Below are positions 33,358-43,245 of a DNA stretch of 64,000 bases, one piece after another. The stretch is from Taklimakanibacter lacteus (GTDB lineage Bacteria > Pseudomonadota > Alphaproteobacteria > Rhizobiales > Aestuariivirgaceae). The stretch is from contig QOZQ01000011.1 of assembly GCA_003576695.1 (NCBI GenBank), forward strand, positions 62,001 through 126,000, written 5' to 3'. The notes beneath the pieces are model-generated. The model was not told where the DNA came from. It did no database searches and was given only the letters and a program-made list of their open reading frames with translations. Each line of letters begins with the position of its first letter. Position 1 is the stretch's first letter. Made by a program: the position numbers and the translations under genes.

Positions 33358-36300
33358 ATGCGATACCTGGGCTTGCTTCTTGTCCTCTTGGCGGCATTCG
33401 CAACATCTGCGGCCGACGCCCAGGACAATGCCATCCTCACGCGCGGCGAAGCGGTGGTCACCGGTTTCTCGGGGACGAAACCTGCCGATCCGCCGCCCGC
33501 CGCCGGCAATGCGCTGGATGAAACCTTCATCGATCCCGATGGCGCGTCGGCGCAGATCCTGAAGCTCGAGCCGGGCGCGCCGCCCCAGGGCCAGCTCGTC
33601 ACGGCGCCTCCCGTTCTCAGCGTGAAAGCGCGCGATGTCGGCCAGCTATTCGCCGTCGCGCTCGATGACAGCTTCCTTCCCGGAGTGTCGCCCAACATTT
33701 ATCTCGGCGCGACCTCGGCGTTCGGGCTGCAGATCGTGGCGCCCGATTCCGATGGCGACGGACGGCCCGAGCGGGTGAAGAAGGGCCAGCCCGACGCGCA
33801 ATGGATGGCGGGGCAATTCGGTCTCGACAAGGGCGGTGGACCTGGCTCGATCTACAAAATCGACGGGATGACCGGTGCGGTCTCGCTCTTCGCGACGATT
33901 CCCGGCAATAGCGGCCCTGGTCTGGGCGACATTGTCTTCGACCGGGCAACACGGCAGTTCTTCGTCTCCGATCTCGACACGGGATTGATCCATCGCCTGG
34001 ACGCGGCGGGGACATTGATCGACACGTTCGATCATGGCCTGATGGGGCGGCCGGCCGCCGGCCTTCCCGCCGTCGCCGATGACGGCGTCGCCATGGATAT
34101 CAAGGCGCCGGCTTTCGACAGCGAAGATTCTTCCACCTGGGGCTTCACCGCACCAGAACGGCGCGTCTGGGGCCTCGGCCTCAGGGCAGGGCGCCTCTAT
34201 TATGCGCCCTTTGCCGGTCCTGAAATCTGGTCCGTGTCGATCAATCTCGACGGCACTTTCGGCGCCGATCCGCGCCGCGAGATCGAGGTCTCGGGAACGC
34301 CCGGCAATCATCCGATTTCCGACATCGCCTTCGACACTCAGGATCACCTGTATGTCGCCCAGCGCGGCGGCATCAAAGGCAGCTACGACTATTCCGTGTT
34401 CGCCGATACAAAGCAGTCGGTGGTGTTCCGCTTCGCGCGGGAAATACCGGACGACGAAGTGACGCCCGGAATCTGGGTGCCTATACCTGACGAGTATGCT
34501 GTCGGCTTCCCGCCCGATCATCGCAACACGTCAGGCGGCGTGGCGCTGGGCTATGGCTACGACCAGGCTGGAGCGATCCGGCCCGGCGCTTGCGACATGA
34601 CGGTCTGGATGTCGGGTGACTCCTTGCTCGACAATCCCGTCACCCATGGCCTGCAGGGCAGTGACCGCGCGCTGACGCGGCCAGACAATGAACCGCCGGC
34701 GAAATCCTATTTCGTCGGTTATGACGGCCGCAGTGGCGATCCGCGCCAGCAGGGCCATGTCGGTGATGTCGAAATCTGGCAGCCCTGCGAAGAGCGGGCG
34801 GGCATCGACACCTATTCACCCGTGGCCGACCTGCCGCCCGATTTTGTGCCGCCGTTATATGTTCCGCCGGGCGAAATTCCGCCGGATGGCTGGCAGCCGG
34901 AGGATACGCCGCCGGTCGGCACGCCGGACTGGACCTACAATCTGCGCCTCGACAAGAAGACGGTGCCTGACGCGTGCGTCGCGGGCGGGCTCGGCTTCCT
35001 GTGCGATTATGTGATCCGGGTAACGAATGAGGGGCCCGATGCCTATTTCGGTCCGATCGTCGTCAACGACAAGCTGCCGGCGGCGCCGGCGGGCGCGGTG
35101 ATGACAGTCACCAACGCGCCGCCCTGGTTCTGCATCCCGCTCTCGCCTTCCGAGCAGCAATGCACCTATGCTCCGGCAGGGCTTTTCCCCGGCGAAAGCA
35201 TCGATCTCCATGTCACCGTCGATCTCGCCGTGGCGGCGCCCGTCTGCCATCTGGACAACCTTGCCGGCCTCGTCTGGCCGCCGGGCCTCGGCGACATCGA
35301 TCCTGCGGATGATTTCGATCTGGCAACGGCGACGATCCCGGCCCCGCACTGCCCGCCGCCCGCCGGCGAGACGACCAATCTGAAGATCTGGAAAAATCCG
35401 GTTGCCGATCTCTGCACCGACAAGGGTCCCTTCTTCGAGTGCAAGTATGTCGTCGTGGTGCGCAATATCGGCGCCGGCATCTACAATGGGCCGGTCAAGG
35501 TCGAGGACACCATCCCGGCGGGCGCGACCGCAAGCTTCTCGCCGGCCGCGTGGAACTGCGCCGGTCCTGCGCCGACCTATAGCTGCGAGCGCGGTCCGCT
35601 CGTGCTCCTGCCCAATCAGGCGGTGAATCTGAACGCCATTGTGAAGGTTCCCAAGAACCTTGCCGGGCCGTTGAGCTGCAAGGCCGAGAACAAGGCGAAG
35701 ATCGTCGAGGCTGCGGGCGGCAGCAACCAGAATACCGACGCCACCGACGATGAGGCCGATGCCACGATGATCCTGCCGGGTGAGCTCGCGCAATGCCCGA
35801 ATCTGGATGCCATGAGCAATCTCAAGATCACGAAGAAGAAGCCGGACGGCGAGTGCCCCGTGATCTTCGGCAACTGGATGTGCCCGTACAAGATCACGGT
35901 GCAGAACTTCGGCCAGGCTTACACGAGCCCGATCCAGTTCTTCGATGCCTTGCCGTTCGGCACACCCGCCGGCGCCACCATCGCGTTCCAGGCGCCGGCC
36001 GGCTGGAACTGCGGCGGCCCGGTCCTCTTCCCGACTCTCTATCAGTGCAGCAGCAACAACCCCAACCTGGCGCATAAGGGCAAGGCCGAATTCACGGCGA
36101 CGGTGAAGATTCCCGTCGCCCCCGTGGCGAAATGCGAGGTCACGAACAATGTCGTGATCTCGAAGGCTCCGGGCGGCACATTGCTCAACTCCTTCGCCGG
36201 GGATGATACGAGCTCGGCCAAAGCGCAACTCGGCGCAGCGCTTGCGCAGGGCATCTGCCTTTCCAATCTCAAGCTCAAGAAAACCGGCCCGGCCGAGCCG

Positions 36301-38079
36301 TGCCCGGTCTCCGGCGGCAATTGGGAGTGCAAGTTCAAGGTCGCGGTGCAGAATTTCGGCGCGGACTACAAGGCCCCGATCCAGTTCGTCGACGCCTTGC
36401 CCTTCGGCTCGCCCGCCGGCGCGACGGTAACGTTCCAGCCGCCCGCCGGCTGGAATTGCGGGGGACCGTTCCTCAACCTTTACCAGTGCAGCAGCAACAA
36501 TCCCAACCTTGCGCATCTGGGCAAGGTCGAAATTCCGGTCACCGTCAAGGTTCCCGTGGCGCCACTGGCGAAGTGCGAGATCACCAACAACGCGAAGATC
36601 ATCAAGGCGCCAGGTGGAACGCCCGACAACTTCTTCGCGGCAGACGATACGAGCTCGGCCAAAGCGCAGCTTTCGCCGGTATTCCCGCTGGACGGGAGCC
36701 CGCTCATCTGCGTCGCCGCGGCCATGGGTGGGCCCGAGCAACCGCCGCTCACGGCGCCCGAAGGTCAGGAGAGCAATCTCTCGATCAGCAAGGCGGCCGG
36801 TGCCAGCCAGGCTACCGCGAGCGGACAGAACACGAAATTCACCATCACGGTCACCAATGAGGGACCAGGCGTCTACAAGGCGCCGATCGAGCTGCGCGAT
36901 ACGCTGTTCGATGGCGCCATCGTCGAGCCGTCGAATGGCAGCTGGTCGGATCCGTGGGTCTGCGAAGGCCAGTCCGCGCTCGGTCATCCGGAGCAGGGAA
37001 TCTGCAAGCACCCGGAAGTCGAGCTTGATCCGGGCGAGAACGTCGTGCTCGAGCTTGAGATCGAGGCGCCGAACAGTTTCGTCGCGCCCTCCGGCTCGCA
37101 GGTGAAATGCGGCTACAAGAACAAGGCCGAGATCACCAGGCCCGCCGGTGGCAGCCCGAAGAATACGAATGCAGGCGACGACACTGCCTTCGCCGAAGCC
37201 AAGTTCGCGCCGTTCGAATTGCATGGCACGACCTTCTGCGGGCTTGGGCTGACGACGCCGCCGGCATCGCAAAGCTGCCCGCAAGGCTGGTCGCGCACGC
37301 CGATCGCCGGCAAATGCTGCCCGCCCAATTCGCGCTGGAATGGCGAACGCTGCAGCCGCGTCAAGGTGAAGACGCCGGAAGTATGTCCGGAGAACACAGT
37401 AGGCAAGTATCCCGATTGCCGCGAGATCGATGTGCCCGAGCGCTGCAGGGGCGGCATGGAGCGCGTCGATGGCGAGTGCCAGTGCCCGAAGGGGACGCGG
37501 TTCATCGATGGCAAGTGCCGGATCCCGACATCGGAACCGAAGAGCTGCCCGGCGGGCACCAGGGGCAAGTATCCCGATTGCCGCAAGATCGACTGCCCGG
37601 CGAACCAGCGGTGGATCGACGGCGCGTGCCGCTGCGCCTATCCGCTCAAGTGGAACGGCAAGCGCTGCGTGGCCGAAGAGCCGAAGACATGCCCGGCGGA
37701 CTCGGTCGGCAAGTACCCGAACTGCCGCTGCAAGCGCGGCACGGTCGGTGAGCCCGGCAATTGCAAGCGCATCGTCGAGCCCAGGAAATGTCCGGCGGAC
37801 TCGGTCGGCAAATATCCAAACTGCCGCTGCAAGCGCGGCACAGCCGGCGAGCCTGGCAATTGCAAGCGCATCATCATCGAGCCGCGCAAATGCCCGGAGG
37901 GCTTCCGGGGCACGCCGCCCAACTGCAAGCGCGTGATCCCGCCGCGGAAGCTGTGCCCCGAGGGCTTCAGAGGCGTGCCGCCTAATTGCCAGCGCGTGAT
38001 TCCGCCCCGCCGGCTGTGCCCTGAGGGCTTCAGGGGCGTGCCACCCAATTGCAAGCGGGCCGGCACCAATCCGGGTTAG
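33358..38079 (+). CDS. Large secreted DUF11-repeat protein with cysteine-rich repeat tail
   Basis: 1573 residues. The signal peptide is MRYLGLLLVLLAAFATSAADA. Residues ~150-480 look like a beta-propeller-type domain. From ~520 follow five Ig-like DUF11 (TIGR01451-type) repeats beginning near 520, 672, 819, 968 and 1139. Each has a 'TNLKI.K...C....' opening and a 'WNCGGP' strand. The last ~270 residues are cysteine-rich units such as CPADSVGKYPNCRC (twice) and CPEGFRG(T/V)PPNC (three times). ATG 33358 with GTGGGAG upstream is preferred to earlier in-frame starts because the signal peptide then begins the protein. It lacks a visible sorting or outer-membrane anchor. A surface or matrix role is plausible. 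Confidence 0.85.
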   Translation: MRYLGLLLVLLAAFATSAADAQDNAILTRGEAVVTGFSGTKPADPPPAAGNALDETFIDPDGASAQILKLEPGAPPQGQLVTAPPVLSVKARDVGQLFAVALDDSFLPGVSPNIYLGATSAFGLQIVAPDSDGDGRPERVKKGQPDAQWMAGQFGLDKGGGPGSIYKIDGMTGAVSLFATIPGNSGPGLGDIVFDRATRQFFVSDLDTGLIHRLDAAGTLIDTFDHGLMGRPAAGLPAVADDGVAMDIKAPAFDSEDSSTWGFTAPERRVWGLGLRAGRLYYAPFAGPEIWSVSINLDGTFGADPRREIEVSGTPGNHPISDIAFDTQDHLYVAQRGGIKGSYDYSVFADTKQSVVFRFAREIPDDEVTPGIWVPIPDEYAVGFPPDHRNTSGGVALGYGYDQAGAIRPGACDMTVWMSGDSLLDNPVTHGLQGSDRALTRPDNEPPAKSYFVGYDGRSGDPRQQGHVGDVEIWQPCEERAGIDTYSPVADLPPDFVPPLYVPPGEIPPDGWQPEDTPPVGTPDWTYNLRLDKKTVPDACVAGGLGFLCDYVIRVTNEGPDAYFGPIVVNDKLPAAPAGAVMTVTNAPPWFCIPLSPSEQQCTYAPAGLFPGESIDLHVTVDLAVAAPVCHLDNLAGLVWPPGLGDIDPADDFDLATATIPAPHCPPPAGETTNLKIWKNPVADLCTDKGPFFECKYVVVVRNIGAGIYNGPVKVEDTIPAGATASFSPAAWNCAGPAPTYSCERGPLVLLPNQAVNLNAIVKVPKNLAGPLSCKAENKAKIVEAAGGSNQNTDATDDEADATMILPGELAQCPNLDAMSNLKITKKKPDGECPVIFGNWMCPYKITVQNFGQAYTSPIQFFDALPFGTPAGATIAFQAPAGWNCGGPVLFPTLYQCSSNNPNLAHKGKAEFTATVKIPVAPVAKCEVTNNVVISKAPGGTLLNSFAGDDTSSAKAQLGAALAQGICLSNLKLKKTGPAEPCPVSGGNWECKFKVAVQNFGADYKAPIQFVDALPFGSPAGATVTFQPPAGWNCGGPFLNLYQCSSNNPNLAHLGKVEIPVTVKVPVAPLAKCEITNNAKIIKAPGGTPDNFFAADDTSSAKAQLSPVFPLDGSPLICVAAAMGGPEQPPLTAPEGQESNLSISKAAGASQATASGQNTKFTITVTNEGPGVYKAPIELRDTLFDGAIVEPSNGSWSDPWVCEGQSALGHPEQGICKHPEVELDPGENVVLELEIEAPNSFVAPSGSQVKCGYKNKAEITRPAGGSPKNTNAGDDTAFAEAKFAPFELHGTTFCGLGLTTPPASQSCPQGWSRTPIAGKCCPPNSRWNGERCSRVKVKTPEVCPENTVGKYPDCREIDVPERCRGGMERVDGECQCPKGTRFIDGKCRIPTSEPKSCPAGTRGKYPDCRKIDCPANQRWIDGACRCAYPLKWNGKRCVAEEPKTCPADSVGKYPNCRCKRGTVGEPGNCKRIVEPRKCPADSVGKYPNCRCKRGTAGEPGNCKRIIIEPRKCPEGFRGTPPNCKRVIPPRKLCPEGFRGVPPNCQRVIPPRRLCPEGFRGVPPNCKRAGTNPG
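35815..36690 (+). repeat. Recent in-gene duplication of DUF11 repeats 3 and 4
   Basis: Two consecutive ~440-base units (about 35815-36240 and 36262-36690) encode nearly the same protein, sharing DALPFG(T/S)PAGAT, PAGWNCGGP, YQCSSNNPNLAH and DDTSSAKAQL. The other repeats of the gene are much more diverged, so this pair arose by a later tandem duplication. Confidence 0.8.
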
Positions 38080-38088
38080 TCAACAACG

Positions 38089-38110
38089 CGCCGTGGCAAA
38101 TGTCACGGCG
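38089..38110. terminator. Hairpin between the large secreted protein gene and tRNA-Val
   Basis: CGCCGTG / CACGGCG stem with an eight-base loop, ten bases after the stop codon of the plus-strand gene. No strong T-run follows on the plus strand; on the minus strand (downstream of the tRNA) the sequence continues CGCGTTGTTGA. A weak terminator for either direction. Confidence 0.4.
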
Positions 38111-38146
38111 ACTGCCTCTGTCAACTATTTGGGATCCGGGAGAAAA

Positions 38147-38221
38147 TGGTGGGCGGTACATGGATCGAACATGTGACCCCCACGATGTCAACGTGGTGCT
38201 CTACCGCTGAGCTAACCGCCC
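38147..38221 (-). tRNA. tRNA-Val, anticodon GAC
   Basis: On the minus strand the 7-base acceptor stem GGGCGGT pairs with ACCGCCC, followed by A and an encoded CCA. The D-arm is GCTCAGCGGTAGAGC, the anticodon loop TTGACAT gives GAC (valine), and the T-arm is ACATG-TTCGATC-CATGT. All stems close, so the gene appears intact, 75 bases with CCA. Confidence 0.96.
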
Positions 38222-38323
38222 ACACCATTTGCCTGAAGCGGGGCCGGTATATCGGGAAGACGATTTGATTGCAAGCTTTCGGTGGGCTCAATGATTGCCT
38301 GCGGTTGGCGTAAGCTTTTAATC

Positions 38324-39130
38324 CTATAACGCCTGCTCCGGCTGCCTTTCCCGCACCGTCTCCTTCACTGCCCGGATGATGTCGAGAAAGCCCGAGACCT
38401 GCCAGGCAGCGCGGCCGATGAACAGGCCGTCGATCTCGGGCTCAGCAATGAGCGCCCGGCAGTTGTCGAGATTGACGCTGCCGCCATAGAGCACCGGCAC
38501 GTCCAGCCCGCAAATGTCGCGCGCTACCTGTTTGATATGCGCGTGCTGTTGGTTGGCGAACCGGGGCTCCGCCGGCGTGCCGCCTTCGCCGATCGACCAG
38601 ACCGGCTCATAGGCAATCACTATATTCGCGCTGGCGGAGGCCGGTACCTGGCTGAACAAAGCACGCGTCTGGCGCTCGAGTGCGTCCGCCGTCCCGCCTG
38701 CCGCAAACTCCTCCTTCGTGTCGCCAATGCAGACCAGCGCCAGGAGCCCGTGCCGGATCGCGGCGGCGACCTTGAGGGCGACGGCTTCGTCGGTCTCGTT
38801 GAAATGCATGCGCCTCTCGCTGTGGCCGATCTCGACCAGCGCCGCGCCGCAATCCCTCAGCATCGGGCCTGATATTTCCCCGGTCCAGGCGCCCGCATCG
38901 TTCCAATGCATATTCTGCCCGCCGACCGAAACGGAAGTCCCGGCCAGTATCCGGGCGACGTCGCGGATATAGGGGAAGGGCGGAAGGACGAAGACCTTCG
39001 CCTCCTCGAATGTGTCGGCCGGCGCCGCGGCCAGGCTCGCCGCATAGCCGGCCGCCTCGGCGCCGAGCTTGTTCATCTTCCAGCCCGTGCCGATCCAGGG
39101 AATCTTCTTCTTGTGCATTGCTGATGACAT
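38324..39130 (-). CDS. lerI: L-erythrulose-1-phosphate isomerase (triosephosphate isomerase family)
   Basis: 268 residues. TIM-barrel catalytic residues are kept: lysine in GTGWKMNK, histidine in EIGHSERR, glutamate in AYEPVWSIG and the phosphate loop in LYGGSVN. The N-terminal motif is GTGWKMNK instead of the housekeeping GNWKMN, which is how the EryH/LerI/TpiB branch differs from TpiA. It is divergent from the ApnO-like gene across a shared operator, and an RLP and DUF1537 kinase lie in the same locus. In the decarboxylating D-apionate route this isomerase converts L-erythrulose 1-phosphate to D-erythrulose 4-phosphate. The TATAAT box lies so close that ATG 39118 is an alternative start. 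A plain TPI role cannot be fully excluded. Confidence 0.82.
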   Translation of the reverse strand: MSSAMHKKKIPWIGTGWKMNKLGAEAAGYAASLAAAPADTFEEAKVFVLPPFPYIRDVARILAGTSVSVGGQNMHWNDAGAWTGEISGPMLRDCGAALVEIGHSERRMHFNETDEAVALKVAAAIRHGLLALVCIGDTKEEFAAGGTADALERQTRALFSQVPASASANIVIAYEPVWSIGEGGTPAEPRFANQQHAHIKQVARDICGLDVPVLYGGSVNLDNCRALIAEPEIDGLFIGRAAWQVSGFLDIIRAVKETVRERQPEQAL

Positions 39131-39135
39131 ACTTA

Positions 39136-39164
39136 TTGACTCATTATACCAGTAGCTGATATGC
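39136..39164. promoter_or_regulatory. Divergent promoter with GntR operator copy 1 (apionate locus)
   Basis: The 13-base operator TCATTATACCAGT is at 39141-39153. On the minus strand it contains a perfect TATAAT (39143-39148), a -10 for the lerI-like gene. On the plus strand TTGACT (39136-39141) and ATATGC (39159-39164), spaced 17 bases, can serve the apnO-like gene. The operator thus overlaps promoters in both directions. Its complement ACTGGTATAATGA fits the TNGT-N3-A core of FadR/FCD-type GntR sites. Confidence 0.65.
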
Positions 39165-39189
39165 CCATCCCCGACAAGAGGTGGATGAG

Positions 39190-40017
39190 ATGTCGACGAT
39201 CGCTCTTTTTGGCGCGGGCGGAAAAATGGGGCAGCGCCTGTCGCAGAACCTGGCGAAGTCCAGCTACAAGGTGCGCCATGTCGAGGTGAGCGAGGCCGGC
39301 AAGGCGCGGCTCAAGGAACGCTTCGGCGTCGACTGCTGGACGCCGGACGAGGCGATCAAGGGCGCCGATATCGTGGTGCTCGCCGTGCCGGACACCGTCA
39401 TCGGCAAGGTCGCCAGGGGCATCGTCGACAGGCTGGGCCCGGGCACGCTCGTCGTCATCCTCGATGCGGCCGCACCCTTCGCCGGCCATCTGCCCGAACG
39501 CTCCGACATCAGCTATTTCGTCACCCATCCCTGCCATCCGCCGATCTTCAATGACGAGACCGAGCCCGCGGCCAAGCGCGATTTCTTCGGCGGCATCGCC
39601 GCGAAGCAGCATATCGTCTCGGCCCTCATGCAGGGGCCGGAGAGCGACTATGCCCGCGGCGAAGCAGTGGCGAAGACCATTTGGGCGCCGGTCATGCGCT
39701 CGCACCGCGTGACGGTCGAGCAGATGGCGATCCTCGAGCCGGGCCTATCGGAGACTCTGTGCGCCTCGCTTCTCGATGTGATGCGCGAGGCGCTCGACGA
39801 AGTTGCCCGCCGCGGCGTGCCGCGCGAGGCGGCGCGCGACTTTCTCCTGGGCCACATGAATGTGCTGGGCGCCGTCATCTTCGAGGAAACGCAAGGGGTG
39901 TTCTCGGATGCCTGCAACAAGGCGATCGAGTTCGGCAAGCCGGTGCTGATGCGCGACGACTGGAAACGCATCTTCGAGATGGACGAGATCGCCGCCAGCA
40001 TAGAGCGGATAACCTGA
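39190..40017 (+). CDS. apnO: D-apionate oxidoisomerase-like dehydrogenase
   Basis: 275 residues. The Rossmann fold begins IALFGAGGKMGQRLSQNL, and the all-helical C-terminus belongs to the phosphogluconate dehydrogenase C-terminal-like family (VTVEQMAILEPGLSET, then FLLGHMNVLGAVIFEE). Proteins of this type oxidise and isomerise D-apionate to 3-oxo-isoapionate (ApnO). ATG 39190 has AGAGG nine bases upstream; a GTG at 39181 is less suitable. It is the first gene of the plus-strand unit that continues into the sugar importer. Assignment rests on family memory plus the company of RLP, DUF1537 kinase and LerI-like genes. Confidence 0.78.
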   Translation: MSTIALFGAGGKMGQRLSQNLAKSSYKVRHVEVSEAGKARLKERFGVDCWTPDEAIKGADIVVLAVPDTVIGKVARGIVDRLGPGTLVVILDAAAPFAGHLPERSDISYFVTHPCHPPIFNDETEPAAKRDFFGGIAAKQHIVSALMQGPESDYARGEAVAKTIWAPVMRSHRVTVEQMAILEPGLSETLCASLLDVMREALDEVARRGVPREAARDFLLGHMNVLGAVIFEETQGVFSDACNKAIEFGKPVLMRDDWKRIFEMDEIAASIERIT

Positions 40018-40989
<972 letters not shown>

Positions 40990-41006
40990 TACTCCCTGAG
41001 ACTTGG

Positions 41007-41037
41007 CGGGATGGACCGGCTACTCCGGTCCATCCCG
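41007..41037 (+). terminator. Attenuating hairpin after sugar-binding protein gene
   Basis: A 13-base perfect stem (CGGGATGGACCGG / CCGGTCCATCCCG) with a five-base loop, followed by a broken T-rich stretch (TTGCTTTGTTT). It lies between the binding-protein gene and the lipoprotein gene. It probably acts as a partial terminator or 3' stabiliser, so that more binding protein is made than permease or ATPase. Confidence 0.75.
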
Positions 41038-41059
41038 TTGCTTTGTTTCTCGAGATCCC

Positions 41060-41689
41060 ATGAAGCGCACCAGACTCATCATCCTCGCATGTACCGTGCT
41101 GCTGGCGGGCTGCAAATTCGTGGTAACCGAGAAAAAAGGCGGTGACGCCGGCGGATCGGGCGCCACTGCGCCCGAGCAGCAGGTTGCCGAGATGTGGGAT
41201 GCCAAGGTGCTGCCCTATCTCGAAGCCAAGGCGGGCGATTTCAAGACGGTGAGCGAAGCGGTGCGCACCAATGCCGAAGCGGCGGGGGCCACCTATGGCA
41301 ACAAGGAAAAGCAGGCCTCCTCGCCCTGGACGGTGATCGTCCGGCTGGAAGGCAAGATCGTCGCCGCCAATACGGAATCGCGCGCCGGCTCCATCGATGT
41401 CGATGCCGACGGCAATGGCAGCGCCGATGCCCGGGTGCAGATCGGTCCGGTGATGCGCGGCACTTCCTTGCGCGACAGCCTCGACTTCGTGTCCTTCAAC
41501 CAGTTCACCAACCAGATCGACTTCGCGCAGTTCGGCAAGGCGTTCAACCTGCATGTCGACAAGACCCTGACCTCGAAGCTGCCGCGCGACCAGCTGGTGG
41601 GCAAGACTGTCTCGGTGCTGGGCGCCTTTCCGGTCGAAAACGGCAAGGACCTGCCGCTCGTCACGCCGGCGAAGATCGAGCTGAAATGA
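41060..41689 (+). CDS. DUF2291-family lipoprotein of sugar transporter operon
   Basis: 209 residues. The signal peptide ends in a clear lipobox (LLAGC, lipidated cysteine near residue 18). The mature part is a single compact domain with VIVRLEGKIVAANTESRAGS and VQIGPVMRGTSLRDSLDFV. DUF2291 proteins are almost always encoded with RbsABC-like importers and may help the importer at the membrane surface, but no role is proven. ATG 41060 places the signal peptide correctly. The stop overlaps the ATPase start by ATGA. Confidence 0.85.
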   Translation: MKRTRLIILACTVLLAGCKFVVTEKKGGDAGGSGATAPEQQVAEMWDAKVLPYLEAKAGDFKTVSEAVRTNAEAAGATYGNKEKQASSPWTVIVRLEGKIVAANTESRAGSIDVDADGNGSADARVQIGPVMRGTSLRDSLDFVSFNQFTNQIDFAQFGKAFNLHVDKTLTSKLPRDQLVGKTVSVLGAFPVENGKDLPLVTPAKIELK

Positions 41690-43242
41690 CGGTCGCGGGT
41701 GACAGCGCCAGGGACGATGTCATCCTGAGGCTGGAAGACATCACCAAGGTCTATTCCGGCACGGTTGCCGTCAAGCAGGCCTCGCTCGACATCAGGCGCG
41801 GCGCCGTCAATGTGCTGGTCGGCGAGAATGGCGCCGGCAAGTCGACGCTCATGAAGATCATTGCCGGGGTCGAGCAACCGACCCTCGGCCGCATCCTTCT
41901 CGAGGGCCAGCCCGTCACCATCCCTTCGGTGGAAGCCGCCAATGCGCTCGGCATCTCGATGGTGTTCCAGGAGCTGAACCTGCTCGGCAATCTTTCCGTG
42001 GCCGAGAACATCTTCATCACGCGCGAGGTCACCTCCTGGCCCAGGGGCATCGACCATGCAGCGCAGATCAGGCGCGCCACAGCCTATCTCGACAGGCTGC
42101 AGGCGGGCATCAAGGCGGATTCGCTCGTCGAGGACCTGATGATCGGCCAGCAGCAGCTGGTGGAAATCGCCAAGGCGGTGTCGCTCGATTCCAAGATCAT
42201 CATCTTCGATGAACCGACATCGGCGCTCAGCGCCGCCGAAGTCGAGATCCTGTTCCGCGTCATTGCCGATCTCAAGGCGCGCGGCGTCGCGATCGTCTAT
42301 ATCTCGCACCGTCTCGAGGAGCTGATCCGCATCGGGGACTACATCACCGTCCTGCGCGATGGCCGCATCACCGGCCATGAGGTGATGAAGAATGTCGACA
42401 CCAAGTGGATCGTCCGCCAGATGATCGGTTCGGACGCCAAGGATTTCGCCAAATCGGCCGAGCATGTGATCGGGGATGAGGTGTTCCGCTGCGAGGAGAT
42501 CAGCTTGCCGCGGCTCACCGGCGGGCTGGCCGTCGACCATGTTTCGCTTGCCGTCAGGAGCGGCGAGATTCTCGGCATCTATGGGCTGATGGGGGCGGGG
42601 CGCAGCGAGCTTCTCGACTGCATCATCGGCCGCCACGCCCATGCGACCGGCAGGATATTCATCGGCGGCAAGGAAGCGCAGGGGAAGGACACTGCCGGGC
42701 GCATCGCCGGCGGCATTGCGCTCATCCCCGAGGACCGCCAGCGCGACGGGCTGGTGTCGATCCTCTCCATCGCCGCCAACCTGACCTTGTCGAGCCTCAG
42801 GCGCATCGCGAGCCCGTTCTTCATCGACGGCAAGGTGGAAGACAAGGAAGTGCGGTCGGCCATTGCGAGCCTTTCCATCAAGGTCGCGGATCCGGCCTTC
42901 GAGGTGAGCTCGCTGTCGGGCGGCAATCAGCAGAAGGTGGTGATCGGCAAGGCGCTGATGACGCATCCGCGGCTGCTTTTGATGGATGAGCCGAGCCGCG
43001 GCATAGATATCGGCGCCAAGGCGGATGTGTTCCGCACCATGCGCCGGCTCGCCGCGGAAGGCATCGGAATCATCTTCGTCACCTCCGATCTCGACGAGGT
43101 GATGGCGCTGTCCGACCGCATCGCGGTGATGAGCAACGGAAAGCTGATCGCGGTGCGCGATCGCAGCGAACTCACGGAAACCGACATCGTGTCCGCCGCG
43201 GCGCGGGGCCACGGACCGCACAAAGCGGCAATGGGAGCTTGA
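41686..43242 (+). CDS. Sugar ABC transporter ATPase, double-domain (RbsA type)
   Basis: 518 residues with two nucleotide-binding domains. The first has Walker A GENGAGKST and the atypical signature LMIGQQQLVEIAKA. The second has the degenerate Walker A GLMGAGRSE and signature SSLSGGNQQKVVIGKAL, as usual for RbsA/XylG-like ATPases. It powers import with the downstream permease. ATG 41686 is the only start before the first domain and overlaps the lipoprotein stop. Confidence 0.93.
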   Translation: MTVAGDSARDDVILRLEDITKVYSGTVAVKQASLDIRRGAVNVLVGENGAGKSTLMKIIAGVEQPTLGRILLEGQPVTIPSVEAANALGISMVFQELNLLGNLSVAENIFITREVTSWPRGIDHAAQIRRATAYLDRLQAGIKADSLVEDLMIGQQQLVEIAKAVSLDSKIIIFDEPTSALSAAEVEILFRVIADLKARGVAIVYISHRLEELIRIGDYITVLRDGRITGHEVMKNVDTKWIVRQMIGSDAKDFAKSAEHVIGDEVFRCEEISLPRLTGGLAVDHVSLAVRSGEILGIYGLMGAGRSELLDCIIGRHAHATGRIFIGGKEAQGKDTAGRIAGGIALIPEDRQRDGLVSILSIAANLTLSSLRRIASPFFIDGKVEDKEVRSAIASLSIKVADPAFEVSSLSGGNQQKVVIGKALMTHPRLLLMDEPSRGIDIGAKADVFRTMRRLAAEGIGIIFVTSDLDEVMALSDRIAVMSNGKLIAVRDRSELTETDIVSAAARGHGPHKAAMGA

Positions 43243-43245
43243 AAC

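Noticed and set aside
34855-37284. 809-codon open frame on the minus strand opposite the large secreted protein
   Set aside because: It is a high-GC shadow: its residue make-up (Arg/Gly/Ala/Asp-rich, no domains) is unlike real proteins, while the plus frame has a signal peptide and recognisable repeats.
37680-38070. Short regular repeats at the end of the large gene, CRISPR-like at first glance
   Set aside because: The repeats are in frame, encode cysteine units, vary at silent positions and have no unique spacers.
38324-39130. Housekeeping triosephosphate isomerase tpiA
   Set aside because: The GTGWKMNK motif replaces GNWKMN, and the gene shares an operator with the apionate genes; a catabolic LerI-type isomerase is more likely, though not proven.
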